NCBI GenBank assembly: GCA_013350335.1
Contig: CM023538.1
Location: 51,349,195 to 51,413,194 of the forward strand
DNA: 64,000 nucleotides
Source: Chimonanthus salicifolius
Taxonomy: Eukaryota; Streptophyta; Magnoliopsida; Laurales; Calycanthaceae
Reading direction: 5' to 3'
Position 1 is the first letter of the stretch. Each line of letters begins with the position of its first letter. This document shows positions 25,001-40,000 of this stretch, piece after piece. Made by a program: the position numbers and the translations under genes. The notes under the pieces were generated by a model. That model saw nothing but the letters and a program-made list of their open reading frames with translations, had not been told where the DNA came from and searched no databases.

Positions 25001-28000
25001 ACAGGTACATCACACATTTTTAAAGTGTCTATGCAACATAATGCATATGCAATTGGTGTTGGTATGGTCATTGGTAACATCACATGCAAATTGGTTGCTG
25101 CTAAGATATACATGTTATTGGACACATGTAAACAGCCAAAGTACTAGTGCAAGTAAAAGAACACGGTGATAACTGTTTCTTATCTATTGCCTCCATAAAA
25201 AGAAGAAGAAGAAACTTCAAAAAGAAGAGAGGAAAAAAGAGAGAACTACAGGACAACCACCCAATAGAGGCCATTTAGCCCACCTTTATGTGTGGATTGA
25301 TTAGAAATGGGTTTTTATTTTATTTTATTTTGTTTTGTTTTAGAATATCATGGGTATCCCCACCCCATTTGGAGGTGAGACTAATCCCACAAATACACGA
25401 AGCCACGAACAAGTCTCGTGTATCAAGTTACTCTGGGAGGAGATGAACTTGAGACCTCTAGTATATTTCTAGAAGCTCAAGCCAACTGAGCCACCTTCTT
25501 ATAAAACTTCCGAATTTAGAGAGAAGTAGCATACTGCAGACAATTCTATGAAAAAAGGCTATATCTTTTATTATACATGCATGTGTTTGTACTCCAATGT
25601 CCTCCCTTCCAGTACTCACATCCACAACCTAAATTTTGGAGAATGATATCTAATACATGTTTGTCAATAAGAGAGAACTTAGGATGACTGTATATAGAGA
25701 TATCTAAATGAGCAGTGGGAAAAGGTTGATCAAGAAATTACATCTTGGATTTTGTGATACTCATTGAGCAGGATACTACAATGACAGATGATTAACAATG
25801 GCTTTGCACATTTATTGGAAAGATCTCACATTTATTCACTCAAGTACTGAATTAGAATATCACTCCATGACCCTCACTTCTTGTGAAATACTGCAGCTTA
25901 GATCTCTTCTCCAGGAAACAAGATTTAAAATATCAATTCCAATCCCTTCTTCATGATGACCAAGCAGTCACACGTATTTTGATTAGTTTTTCACAAGAAC
26001 CATTAAGGTAAATTGCCACTTTGTGCAAGAAACGGAGACTTCAAAATTGTATAACGATTTAATGCCCAGTGGTTGGTGTTCTGAAATATCCAGTTGGAGC
26101 ACAGCTCCAAGAAGCATTGCAAGCTTTGCACATATGATGATAGGAATCCTAATGGGAAATGAAAGAAAATAGGGAAAAAGGTGGAGAAAAAAATAGGATA
26201 GGGATTTCAATTCAAACAGAAATCAGGCCTTCGATACTGGCTTCAGTTTGAGGAGAAACTGACCTTCGAACCGAAGCTATTTGGGGGAAAATTTTCTAGT
26301 AATATTCATTAATCAATTTAGCCTATAAATAGACTTTGTTTACAACTCAAGGAACCAAAAATATAAGAAAATATTTTTCTAACACCCTACTGGAATTGAC
26401 AAAATAACTCCAAAATACTTTATTGGCTCGCCATTTAGACACCGCATCTTTTTGCCACCAGACACCGATTTTCAGTTTTTGACTGGAAATTACGATTCTA
26501 CCCTTCCGCTCGAAATCGACCGATCGATTATGCAACGCCATTTTGCTTCGATCGATCGATCTGAGGCGTATACAATCGATCGATCGATCAGACAGTTCAT
26601 TTTCGAATCGTTTGATTGATCATAACACGAGATTCAATCGATCGCACGGTTCCATGGGATCGTGTAATCGACTTTAACTGAGAGATCGACATTTTGACAG
26701 TCGACCTCTCCTCTCAAGATCGATCGTACGATCCCAGTGATTAATCGATCAATTGTGACCCATTCAAAGATCGATCGCACGATCACATAGAATCGTGCGA
26801 TCGATTTTAACTGAGAAGTCGACAGTTTGACAGTCGACCTCTCCTATCAAGATCGATCGCACGATTATATGGGATCGATCGATCGATTGTTTGTTTAGGG
26901 CAAGATAGATCGCACTCCTAAGGATCGCCTCACCATCATTCCTGCTGCCTGAGGATTCCTCCTCTCTAAAAAGGAGATTCATCGTGATGCTTAAATCTAC
27001 ATTTTGCATGTCCACCCAACCAGCGTTCTCTCTTCGAAGACCTTATCCTTCGTCTCAGCAATAGCTACTGGAGCATTGACGGAAACCATTTTGGTTGGGG
27101 TTCCGCCGCCCTAAGGGGTTAACAGAGGTTGCCCCTGTATTTCTATCCTCTCCTTCGCCAAATGAGGGGGCGGAGATAGCAGTTGTCCTGGATTGAAGAG
27201 GGAAGAGAGATTTTAAAGGGACCTGAGTGTTCGAGACCGGTGCCGCAACTGGATTAAAGATAGTTCTTCTGTCGGCGCCCTTGTCCCCAGCTACAACCAG
27301 AAGAGGTAACAGGGGCCTAGTAATTGTTGGTTGGGACCACTAGGGAAGGACCCCAATCTGAGGGTCCTTTAATGAAGATCGGGTTGACAGGGCCCTGGGT
27401 TACTGGGCTGGGAGACTTGGCTTGTGTGATAGCCCTTTCTTCTGGCCCAACTGCGAGTGCCCAAGTAGGTCTGAAAGGGTAGCAGCCCATTTCTCCAGAC
27501 TGTATCAGCCATAATGAGGCCCGGCCCGTATCAAGGAGGAAGACCCGAGGCCAACAGGCCCATTGCGTGATTCATTAACTCCCTAGCACGTACGTTGTTC
27601 TTTGCACATGTGGGACAACCGAAGCTGCCATTCAAATTTTGAGTTAGGGCATTTCGATCATCCCCAGCTTCTGTGCGAATACTCCTCTCTCCTCATGGTC
27701 CTCCACGTCTGCTCACCGGCCTTGATAGTTGGAACTCCTGCCGTTTCGAATTGCGTCCCCGATGCATGAGGGACACATGGCTTTCCTATCGTTGTTTCCT
27801 ATAACGTTTGAGACACCCTTGTTTCCGGTGAAAGACCGAGTTTCTCTTTGAAGATTCCAGCCAACAATCGGCAAGCTCCTTCAAGGCAATCTGATGTAGT
27901 TAGAATCTGATATCAGGACACATGTTGAGCAGGATATTTGTTCTTTGTTTCCACCCAAGCCATCTGTTTGCGTCATGCTAGAGAGGGAAGGATATTAGAT

Positions 28001-31000
28001 CTCATGTTTGGTAAGATCTTTGCCACCCATAGATATAAATGATGAATACTAAATGTGAAAGGGAAAAAGGGGATAAACAAAACATTGTCCAGCAAAATGC
28101 AATATATATATATATATAACGTGAATGGGGCACATCCAAACATAATCAGAAAACAACATCAAAAAATATTTCAGTAAAGAAAAGAGCAAAATATCTGTCA
28201 TTAGTGCATAATCATATCAAGGAAGCAATTCTTTTTTCTTTTTCTTTTTCTTTTTGAAGTCAAGCAAGCAAGCAATTCTTATGACTGATATGGCTGGGGC
28301 TATGGAAGATTCTGTAGTGACATTCTAGAAATCAAGTACATTCCAGGAGTTATCAGCTCAATCAGGTATTAATCATTTGGCCTTAAAACAGAAAATATTA
28401 ACAGCTGAGGGAATGATTACCTCTTTCTGATGAAGTTTCAGGACTTGGTGCATTGTAAAACGAGTTACACTCTTCTTAATAGAATTTCTCTCAGCAATAA
28501 ATCTTGAAGATGGAAGAAATCCACATTTGGGCTGTTCCATGCAGAAAATTTAAACAAATAAAATAAAATAAAATAAGAGCAAAAAAGGAAAAGAAAAAAT
28601 AAAGGAAGAACAGAACAGAATAGGTCAAGCATAAGTTATAAGAAAGAAACTAGACGCCTGTGTAAGAGTCCACAGAATAGCGAGGTACCTTTATTTCAAT
28701 TGCCACACTATAATCCTCCTTAAGACTACCTGAAACAAAGAAGTTAAAAATAGAAACAAAGAATGTGGAATATGTGCTGAAAGATAGAAGGAAACATTTC
28801 ACCACTCTGTCAAAATCTATCCTATATTATTGTAGAAATTGACAAATTTCAAAGTGTTACATCATTCAAATTAATAATTCGAGGGAATGTTCTGATAATC
28901 ATAAAATAATAGGGTTTTTGATAAAATTCTGCAGCCTTTACACTACCAAGTCTGCACTTTTAACATTTTAGAGCCCCATCCTATTAAAGCACTTCATGCA
29001 TGGACCATGCATCAAAAATATTCACACTAGGAGAAACCTAACTCTCCCATTACTGAGCCACAATGAGATATAATGGTAATGGTCCACATTCAGCAGAAAA
29101 AGATACTAGGATATTAAATGTTAGATATTCATAATTAATAATAATTGAAGGCTTATTCAGTCTTTGATGTGTTTTGGTAATGAATTGTTCCGGTGCGCAT
29201 CTCAGATCAAGTTGAGGAAACTGGTCTCAGATCAATGGCAATTTCTACTTAGTACGGAAGTCATGGATTGGGGGCCTTGTCCTTTTCGCTTCAACAACTC
29301 TTGCTTGGAGAGAGGATTTTCTTGACAAAGTAAAGGAATGTTGGTGTTCCTTTGAGGTCGAGGGATGGACAGGTTTTCGGTTACATAAGAAACTGAGACT
29401 ATTGAAGGATAAAATTAGAGAGTGGTGTAGACCCAAGTTGGGTGTCTTGGAGGAGGAGAAAGGCCACTTTTCTGGTCTAATTGAGGGGTGGGAGGGTGTG
29501 GAGGAAGATAGAGATTTGAATTATGAGAATATTGGGGAGAAGTGCCATTATATGACCAAACTATGGAGATCTTTAGATGGGAAGATGTAGATTGGAGGCA
29601 GAGATCATGAGTCACATGGCTTAAGGAAGATGTTAGAAATATTAAATTCTTTCACTGGATGACAAAGGTGAGATCCATGGAGTCATGGACAATACCATGA
29701 AGGTTATTATGGTGAATGGAAGGAGGGTAGAAGGGAAAAGTGAGAAGGGCGGTAGTTAAGCATCATTTTTCATCATCTTCGCACCAAGGGTCAAGTAGTC
29801 TCACAGGCGCTCTACTACCTCCTCCTTGGCCAACTCTAATTTGCACCCCCATATTCAGCACCATCCTTCGGATGCCGAGGCCGAGAATTCTTCCCCTGTA
29901 GGTATTCCTCCCATCCATGCCAGTTCGTCAAGTTCAGTTCCTTCCTTACCCCTGCACACATGGAGGCAGGGGCTACTGGTCCTATTTTGAGCAGGTCATT
30001 ACAGACGGAGGGCGAGGCGCATTATTGATGTTCATCACATTCCACACAGCTCCAGGGATCCCCACAGCCATTTCCACCTGGAGAGGCTGCAGGTCATGGC
30101 GAGGTAGGCAGTTCCTTATTGAGTCATCATCATGCAGGTGCTACCCATCCTTCCGTTTTACCTTCGATTGAACCTAGTGATGTACGTCATATCCCGGGGG
30201 AATCCTTTTCTAGGACTAGGTAGGTTGCAGGAGTTGAATAATTCAGGAGGTGCTTTACCCAATTATAGAATTGTGTCTGTCCCTTCCTAGAGGAACCTTG
30301 TACAGTCCCTATTTGATCTGTCTATCACTTTCGAAGAGGGTTTTAGATCTTTGCTTGATGGGGATAGTTTTAACAGAATAGCAGAAGATCATGTCTCTTG
30401 GCTAGAGAGAGAGTTTGAGGAGGAGGAGATTCTAGAGGCTTTAAGGAGTGTTGAAGGAGATAAGCCACGGGACCGGACGGGTTTAACTTTACATTTTTAA
30501 AGGCCTAATGGGCGATCCTCAGGGAGGATTTTATTACCTTTTTAAAGGAGTTTCATAGGAGAGGGATGTGGATTGGAGCCGTTTCCCATGGATATCCAAA
30601 TCTTATGGAGATGCCTACCCTCAACATTACATGCACAATGCCAAATGAGCACAATAGAAGTGTTCTCAAATATACAGCAATTTCCAAGAGTATCATTGTG
30701 CAAAGAACAAAATCATGCATCATCCTATGGGAATCAGCGACAAAGGATATTGTGGAATTGTCGAAGACTCACTTTAGGGATATTGAGAAAGAATCTCTCG
30801 ATCTTAGTTGATGCAACTATATTGTGTTTGCATCTCTTTTTGTATTGGTGGTATGAGTTTAGTCTAAAATCTCATTGGGTTTGCCTTAGAATTGTACTTC
30901 TCTCTTAATAATATTTTATAGTTAATCTCAAAAAAAAAAAAAAAAACCCCACCAAAGCAATAGTTGCAGAGATGTGTATACCAGGATAGATATTTAGTGC

Positions 31001-34000
31001 AACTTTAATAAATAAAATTAGAAATAACCACAATAGGGAGACCTTAGATAGTTCCAATAGAAGATAAAATGAGTCATTTACAAGTGGTTTGGATATGTAT
31101 GATGAAGACAGGAATATCCCTCATTTGAAGAATTGAAAAGCTAGACGTATAAGGTACAAGGAGTAGACTTAGGCCATTAAAAACTTGGAGGTAAATATAA
31201 AAAAGGATAGCTTGTGGAGTGATATAAGAAGTGGCTTATGATAGGTTCGCCATTAAAAACTTGGAGGGAAATACAGAAAAGGACGTAGTTTGTGAAGTGA
31301 TAAAAGTGGCTTATGATAGGGTACACAATTGAACAATCAATCCAAAAAGGGCCAAACCCCAGATAGAAGGGAAAATAGCAATGATGATGATGAATTCAAG
31401 CAAAGGGTTATGACTGTCCATATGGAGGCCTGTTCAGAACTAGTGTTTAGCCATTGCACCTAATATCTAGCCCTTGATGAAATTGTGGATCTAAAAGAAG
31501 GCCTAACCTAGCTACTCAGCCATATTCTAGTTTCAAAAATGTTTAAAATCTAAGTCAGGCTGGGTATGGCTATCGACAGACAGATATCAAATCTAAAGGA
31601 AATTCGCAAGCAGGTCATGGAAACTAAATCCAAGGCCCAACCCATAGGCCTATTGACAGCTCATGCTAATTAACAGCTAAAATCCAGCCAAAAGTGCCAC
31701 ACCTGGGTCTAGATGTGTTGCAATGCTTCCTATGCCATCCAAAGAGTCATGAGCCAACAAATAAGTAATGAAAGGTAAATGCTGCGAGAAGACAGTGGAA
31801 AAATTAAATCTAACTCTTGCATATCAGGTCAGTCATTACCATGAGGAAACACTGAGTGATCAGATATAAGAAGTGCAGACTCGCAGAAGGAATTAATCCT
31901 GGCAGCATCAACACGCCAAGCAGGGCGTTGACTTAAAACATTCTTTTCTATTGATTCCAGAAAATCCTTAGATACAAGAACATGAATCTGGTATTGAAAG
32001 GAAGTTCAAATCAATGAACTGCAACATGCTTTAAAGGTCAACCAAAAATACTAATCTTTCAAATATATATAATCCATTTGCCAATCCAAATATAAAGGCC
32101 AATCCCAGATTGATGGGAAAAATGGCTTATATAGTTAGAAGATGATGGTGATATATACACTATACTCTACTAGGAAAAAGACAAGTAAATAACAGCATGA
32201 GTCTTCTGAGAATTGAGAGGGAATCAATAAGAGATAGCCTATAATATCAAAATGAATTGCTGTGTGTAATACCCCTGTGTCGTGGGCGTCGGTGGGAGAA
32301 AAAATAGCCAGAGAGTTGTTGTAGTATATTTGAAGATGCCTCCCTCCTTCTATCACAAGGCCTTTTGGGAGCAACCTTTGGTTGGCTCGCCAAAGCAAAG
32401 CCATGAGGGGCCAATGTCGGCCCAAAGCGGACAATATTGTGCTGGCAAGATGGGGCGCTACAAATGGTATCAGAGACAGGTTGAACTCTCTGGACTTGTG
32501 GTAAAGTCGGGGACGGCTCTTGCTTTAAGAAGGTGGATTGTAATACCCTTGTGTTGTGGGCGTTGATGGGAGAAAAAATAGCCAAAAAGAGTTGTGGTAT
32601 ATTTGAGAATGCCTCCCTCCTTCTAGCACAAGGCCTTTTGGGAACAACCTTGGGTTGGCTCGCCAAAGCAAAGTCGTGCGGGCCAGTGTGGGCCCAAAGC
32701 GGACAATATTGTGCTAGCGGGATGGGGCATTACACTATGATGGTTATGTGATTCATTTATATGATTCAGGGGTTTTCATCCAATGTCATAATCATTTTAA
32801 AACATGGTTATGAGATACTATCAGCAGTACCATACAAAGGGAAATACATGTTCAACATCAAGTCGTATAGACAAATTAAGTAACAACGGGGTACAAAAGT
32901 TATAAGCAGAACACCTAAACAGTTTCGCAGACAGATTTTGTTTTCACACCTTCAAATTGATATTTTACCAATAATGTGCCGTAAGAGTCCTGGTTTGGGG
33001 AATAGAAGAGGGAAAGCAAAAGAAGAGGGTAGGAAAAGAAAAGGAAAATAAGAGGAGGGCAAAGAGGAGAAAGGAGAGAAAAAGGGAAGAAGAGAGAAGA
33101 AGATGCTACCTTGTTTCACACAAGGACCTTTGATGTCAAGGCAGGAAGAAGCTAAGATGTCATGCCAATGCTTTAAGGAAGACACTAAGAAACTTCCATT
33201 CATTTGTCATGCATTCTCTTGAATGCCTTTACATCAATATTTATACACATAAGACTCAAAACCTGCAAACCTAGACGCATCTAACTTAGGGCACACATGA
33301 GTGGAACATCTAAACCATAAATAACAAATATATGTTCAAGACAATTTTGAAGCACACATTAAACAATATGACACCAATAAAATACAGAAAAATAAATAAA
33401 TAAACACCTGCGTGGCACTAAATCAATGGTCAAATGGGTCAAATTCACAAATGGATTATTCAAATAATATAAATGGTTGGATCAGGCCAAATCTTCTCAT
33501 CAACCAGTGGATCAATGTATGGTCTAGGCTATCCATGGTCAAATCTATCTCTATCAATAGTCAAATACATTAGGAAGGAGAAAAAAGATCATCCCCTAGC
33601 CACATTCAAGTGAAAACTAGATTCTGATGCATCCATCTTCATTGGCACTCCCAAAGGCCTAGCTCATTGTCCTGATCATTAAATGTAATGGAGATGGAAA
33701 TGAAAAAATGCATGCCTCGAGTAACAAGAAAAATAGAATAAAAAATTGAGTGCAATAAAAGGACTAGTTGTCTTCAAAACAGTATGCTTATGTGTGTAAG
33801 TCAAAGTCCAAGCTCAATCTACTACTAAGTAACTAAACTACTCGAGATGTTTTACAGCTACCATTTCAACTCTACAAGAAAATCTTTACTATAATTGTTA
33901 GGCAATTCTACAAATAGATAGAACTTCATGCTTCGATTTTACTATATTTTCCCTAATCCATCTTCGTGTGTTTCTGCAACTTGCTTCTTTACCTTATGCT

Positions 34001-37000
34001 TCTTTTTGTCTCTTGGTGATTTTTTCTGCTTCTTATTCTCCTTCTATTGTTTCTTCTTTTCTTCTTCTACTCCTTTAGCTATTACTCCTTCCTCTCATAT
34101 CCTCCTCATGAATCCCATTCTCCTTCTCTTGCTCCTTCTCCTCTGTGTCTTCCTCTCCTCCTCCTCCTCTCCTTTTTCTTCTTTTTTTTTCTCCTCCTTA
34201 TTTTCCGTTAATGTCTTATGGGGCATGATATCTTCTTTTCACAAATTGGAATGATGTTTCTCATCATGCTCATCTTTCACTATGTACCCAAACACAGCGA
34301 GGACACAACATCGATACAACTAAGGACACAAATTTTACGCATAACATGAAGTGTTCAACACAGAAATGTTGCCTTATTGAAATGTTCGTGCAACATGGTT
34401 CACTATATTATTTTCAATATTTTGTCCAATGAAGAATGCTCCAATAGTACCTGGGTTGTCAAGTAACCATTTTATTCATCTCTTGAAAACACATAATGAG
34501 GTCCCTTCTCTTTTTCTTCAATTGTCAATAAACAGCATTGACTACGAGTTAGTGAATTTTCAACATCACTAGGAATAAAAAGGGCATCTAACGCACTTTC
34601 AATAGGACAAAATTCACAATAAAATTTAAGATAAAATATTCCTAGCATTATCTAATTTCTACACAGATATGAACATAGAACTACGAAACATTCCAAAGTA
34701 CAACGGCAGTTAATTAAAAGCTTCCATGTATTTCAAAATCTCTAAATAGTGCACAGCATCTTCTCATCATCATCATCATCATAGGCCATAACCACACACA
34801 GCATCCTCTATAAAAAATAAGGTCCATAGAGTCTTACAAAATGGCTTGTTAGGAACTCCATCCATAACAAGGAAAAGAAATTATATGCAACTAGCTCCCT
34901 ACAGAACACTAGCAACTATCAACTATTATAAGATGACAATGCTTCAAAAGAATTATCTCAAACAAAAAATTAAATTACAGTTGTAGTCATACAACAAAAA
35001 CATACCCCAGCATCAACATGTTCAGAGCCCAACAATGGGCTCATTACATACAACGCGAACAGTTGTCCTGATACTTCCCTCGAAACAGAAGCAACAAGCC
35101 CTGGTGTATCTTTCCACAGTAGACATTCAAGCATGGACAAGACTGGTTTGTTGGTGGCGGATTGAGGTTCTGCTCTCGGAGACTTTTGCACACGCAACAC
35201 TTTCCCAATCTGCAGACAAACCAAATGTGACAGTCAATCATCAAATCATCAATGCATAAAGTATAAAATGCAGTGACATTGCACCAGAGCATGAAAATGG
35301 AAATTGAAACATTTCTTCCTTCAACCCAGTATCTACCTACCTACCAGAGGTCATTCAAGGGATTGTTTCCCATTCAGTAAATTATTTCATTATCTTTCAA
35401 TTACCTGCAATATTCATTTTGGAATGGTTTGTGAAGATTTATGAGTCCTGGAATGGTTTGTGAAGATTTATGTGTCCTAAGCTTCAAGAAATATATTCCA
35501 AAACATCAATCTCAAACATGTTCTTCACATGTCAATTGAAGATTGAGGAACAGTAACATATAAGGAATGGCAAAAAATAAATGGAGACATGAAGATCAAG
35601 GACTTCTTTTTTCTATGGCATCGTTGGTACGTACTTATTAAACCATCCATAGTGGTAAGCTAATCCAAGGATCCTTCCATACTCAGGCTTCTCATAATCA
35701 GTATTATCAATTAATGACCATGGCACTAGCAGTATATGACATTAAACATTGGATAAAAGAAATGTCATAGAACATCAATCAGGCTTTCCAACCTCGTGAG
35801 GTTGGTGGGGGATGGGGGGAAAGGAATCCTTAGGCTTCTCCAACCTTTAAGAAGAGGAAGTAACAACATCCCTCAAGTCACCAAAAGTAAAAGGGATGAA
35901 AATTTAGCAAGACCAAATAGCGAATGATTCATCAAAATGTGCAGATAGATTAGTGATGTGCAGAATCTCAGGGAATAAATAGATCCATAAGATGACAAAT
36001 AGCAAAACATATTCTAAATTCTAAATCAGATATTTCCGCTGTTCAGTCAAAATCACAAATACAGAACGTTGTGTTTGAAGGAATCATTTACATACAGGGG
36101 ACAAACCATATTTCCTTTCAACCACTAATAGAGAAGTCATCATGGAAAACTGGAAAACAAGGGAAAAGAGAGTCTTCTATAGGGCCACATTTATACACAG
36201 ATTGTAGGAAAAAATTACATTAAGTGCCATCCGTAGATGTGTGCCACGTGTCCTTTTCTATTTACATAATTACATCAAGACTGTCCAACATGAACATGCC
36301 CGAAAGGGCTTGGCCAACTTTCCTTAGGCTTCCAATGCTAAACATGTCACTTTCTTCCATAGTTTATGTTGCCCAGAAATTGACCCGAGAGAGAGAGAGG
36401 AGGGTGGGGTGGGGGGGGGGGAGGTGGGTGTGTGTGTGTGTTGTGAATTGGGTCAATGCAAACTTTTAGGATTTCTTACGATTACACAATTTAGAAAAAG
36501 AAAATGCAAATTCACAATTAAATGGAAGCAAGTAAATAGAAGAGATGAGAAAAGAAGAAGAGATTGAACCCGGAATTTTTACGAGGTTCGGCGTCCTTGC
36601 CTTAAGTATAGAGTTCGAGGATTGAATACACTAAACTTCTCCTTCAAAAGTGGAGAAGAAACCGATTACAAGGCTTTATGTACACCACTCCTCAGATTGA
36701 AGTAGAAGAACCCTCTCCTATCTTCACTAGGGTTACACCAACCCTTTACAATTTGATCTCTTGAAGAAAAATAAGAAGATTACATGTTGTAGCTTAGGAA
36801 TAACTCTCAATTGTATACAAATAAAGCTCACTAAGAGTTGCTCAGAAATCTGAACAATTATGGCTCAAAACATGATGCAGGCCAAGCTGCATTTGAGAAT
36901 TTAGACTCGGGATTTTACGCCGAAATCAAAGATTTCAATAAAGAAAACCGGTGTTCTCGAGTTCTCACACGGGATAACTCCGAGAACTTCTAATGAATCA

Positions 37001-40000
37001 CCTTGAAATTGTGGAGTATGTTTAATTAGAATAAATGGAAGAAAAATGCATTAATGAAGATTAAAATACAATTAAGAATATCCAATTAGACTAATTAAAA
37101 ATAACCCAACACAATTAACAAAATGAATTTCAAAAGATAAATCAACTCACCGACCTCGGGAAAAGATGGATAAAAGAAAGCCTCAGCTCTTCCTTCAATT
37201 TCAAAATAATAATTCCAGTCTACCTTATTACAAAGCTTGGCCACATATTTATGGGCCTTATTCAAGAAAATAAATGGAAAATAAAAACTAAATAAGTAAC
37301 TTTTCTAAAATACCCAATGCGTCTTCATCCTTTTGCTGCTCGTACATTCTTTGCTTTTCTCGTCTTTCTTTTTTATTATTTTTCTTTTATTTCCTCGTTC
37401 CCTTTCTGCAAAGAATGGTTTGCCGCTTTTGGAGGCCAAGAGGATTTCCTACCCGTTTCATCTTCTTCATTCGATCCAGTCTGACGTCCCGCTGCCTCCC
37501 GATTCAATTTCCTTCCTTTCTTTATTATTTTCTCTTTCTATTTTCTTTCTCAAACGATGGTGGCCTTCACACAACTTTCCAAACAATCCTGCTGGATTTT
37601 TAAGATCTTGAGCGAAATCCTCTCTATTCTGGCTCAGATTTGGCAGCCACGATTTGGGTGGGCAACAACTTAGGTGGCCCCTTCTATTCTTGTCACCGAC
37701 GGAGCGGCTGCAGGATCTTTCCTCCATTCTCGTTGGTACCCCTCTCTGTATTTTCTTGCATTGTTGAGCAGACCCGTCCTCATCTCCAATCGATCGACTG
37801 TCACGTTTGATTGGTCTTGCAGATTTTAACATGATAAGGATCTGATTTGGCAGCACCCATCTTTTGCACCTTCCTGTTTTCCTTCTCTTGCCCTGTACAG
37901 TCACATTCACAATGTGTGGGACCCACACATGAGAGAGTTCACAGTAGCTGTGGGGATGAGGTACACATACTGCTGAGTTAGCAGATAACTCAAATGCCAT
38001 GGGTTTTCTTAGTGAGCCATGCTCGGCCTCGGGTCCATGAGCCTCAAAGATCCAGCAAGCCTTTAGCCGGGTTTGAGCCCAAGGTTGATGGAAGTGTGCT
38101 TCCATGGATCGCGCCTGCGGCCCGCGTTTTCCTCCATCGATTCGATGGTAGATCTCAGGGGTTTTCTCATCAACTGGGTCCAATTGGGACGGACTTTTGT
38201 CGTCCGAGCTCGAACTAGACTCGGTGCTTGCATCAAAACAAGATTTGCAAAAGTCGAATGGTTTTTTGAGCAAGAGAGATTTGAATTGATTGCACTTGAA
38301 TCTCAAGTAGGTGAACAGTAGTTACTATTCATTTATGTTTGCCTTTATAGGTTTTTCAAATACAAGACCATTGGCAAGAAATAAATGCAAGAATTTGCCT
38401 GTTGCTATGTGCAATAAATGCTCAAAATCATACCGTTGTCGTGAGCCGGTCAACCTCTCTTGAGGGAGCGATCTCCCGCTCTTTTTAATATATGGAACTT
38501 GTACTAAGACTGGTCGATCTCTCATGAAGGAACAGTCGACCGTCCTTAACAGAGAGCAAAACTGTTTACAGTATGCAGAGACAGGTCGACCTCTCTCAGA
38601 GGGTCGGTCGCCTGATCTTAACTGGGAGTAAAATGTTTACAGTTAGTTCTACTTCCAAAGAGCGGTCAACCTCTCTAGTCAAAGAGGTTGCCCATTCTGC
38701 CCTGTTTTTATTGTGTTTTCAATTTTAAGCACTTTTAGGGATTTGACCTATGTCTGATGAGTGACGAGACTTAGTGATGCGGACCAGCAAATCCCAGTAT
38801 ATCTCTTTTTATTGTTTATTTCTATTTTCAATTTGGTTATAATTAAAAATTAGGATTTACTATTTTCAGTGAGTTATTTTCGTTTTGAGTGTATTTAGGA
38901 GTTTCTAATTTAGGTGTTGTTATTTTCTTACTTTGAGATTATTATAAATACCTATGTAATCCTGTTTTTGGGAGAATATGGTTGAATGAATAAAAGCTTG
39001 AGAAAGTTTTAGCAAAATACCTGTGAGTGGTGCGATTGATTGTTGGAGTGATTCCAAAGAGCATGAGGCTACGGCGTAAGGCTTGGTGTGAGACCATAGT
39101 TCTTCTTCAAGTACTTCTCTTCATCTTCCATCTCTCTTCCTCTTCCTTCGTCTCCTTCTCCCTCTTGTCTTGCCACAATTTCCAAACCCCTCTTTGGTTT
39201 CGCCAGTGACACAAAAACCTCTCTGCAGCCGTCACCCCTTCATAATACTCATTCTCGTGATTTCATCTCCCTCATCGCCAGCCTTCCCGTGACCTTCCAT
39301 CTCCTTCCCTGGCTTCCGTGACTTCCGCTATCCCTTCACCTTTTTTACTTGGTGCCGCAAACCCATTTCTTTTTCCCAGTCTTTCGCATGGTTGCCCTAA
39401 GTCCATTTGTATCTCCCTTTTCCTTTTAAGTCAAATTTCGTATGTGCCAGTTATTAAACCCTTGCCATTTGATTCATTTAATACTTTGAGCCCCATTCTT
39501 TTCATTCACATTCAAATTTAATATCTTGCATGATTATTTGTGACAAGTTTATATTAATTAATTACAAATATTAATTGGATTTTAATTTCAGCCCAGTTTT
39601 AGGTGCATTATTTTCATCCCTTTTAATTTTTAGGAAACCACATTTAGACATTTAGGGTCACCCTATTAGTTGTCCTAGAGTCCATTCATATCTGGGTTGA
39701 GCCATGATATTCAAAATCACTCAGTAACTTTACAAATTATGAACCTAACACTCATGACCTAAACCTAAGGACACTAACTTGATCTTCAATCTTCAGTCCT
39801 TGTGTCTTTTGCCATTTGATCTTCAATGCTTTGACTTTATTTTCATTGATCTCTATATTTCACATGTATTAGCTATTGAGTATCACTACTTGATATCCAA
39901 TACATTTCTCCTTTGAAGCAAGGATCTTTTTAATATCTATCTTATGATAAATTCAATTTGAGATATTAGTAGCATTAAACATTGTTTTATTATCATCAAA

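Larger units (their letters stand above)
20116..28420 (-). other. IPK1: IPK1 intron 5 (8.3 kb)
   Basis: Donor GAG/GTAATC, acceptor TATCAG. It holds relics of LINE ORF1 and RNase H, two copia RT relics, a minus-strand copia LTR, a SINE and a GATC-rich palindromic repeat. 21541-22335, 23111-24080, 24670-25310 and 25504-26500 show nothing recognisable. Confidence 0.85.
28730..31839 (-). other. IPK1: IPK1 intron 3 (3.1 kb)
   Basis: Donor G/GTAATG, acceptor TTTCAG. Mostly a plus-strand LINE (29240-30946) and an RTE-like tail (31060-31400). Confidence 0.85.

Noticed and set aside
32135..32751. Several overlapping frames of 70-139 codons
   Set aside because: They are translations of the TRIM LTRs, including a repeated QPKVAPKRPC-like phrase that is simply the LTR duplicated.
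33928..34254. 108-codon Leu/Phe/Ser-rich frame that looks like a membrane protein
   Set aside because: Composition of a CTT-rich tract in IPK1 intron 2; hydrophobicity follows from the pyrimidine bias.
37467..38306. 279-codon open frame on the minus strand, the longest in the window
   Set aside because: It shows no domain or family similarity, overlaps open frames on the other strand and runs partly through LTR-like DNA. I take it as chance.
38775..39678. Target duplication CTTAG/CCTAG around the first TGATGCGGA LTR
   Set aside because: The right-hand CCTAG overlaps bases that are part of the LTR end in the complete copy, so the match may be coincidence.
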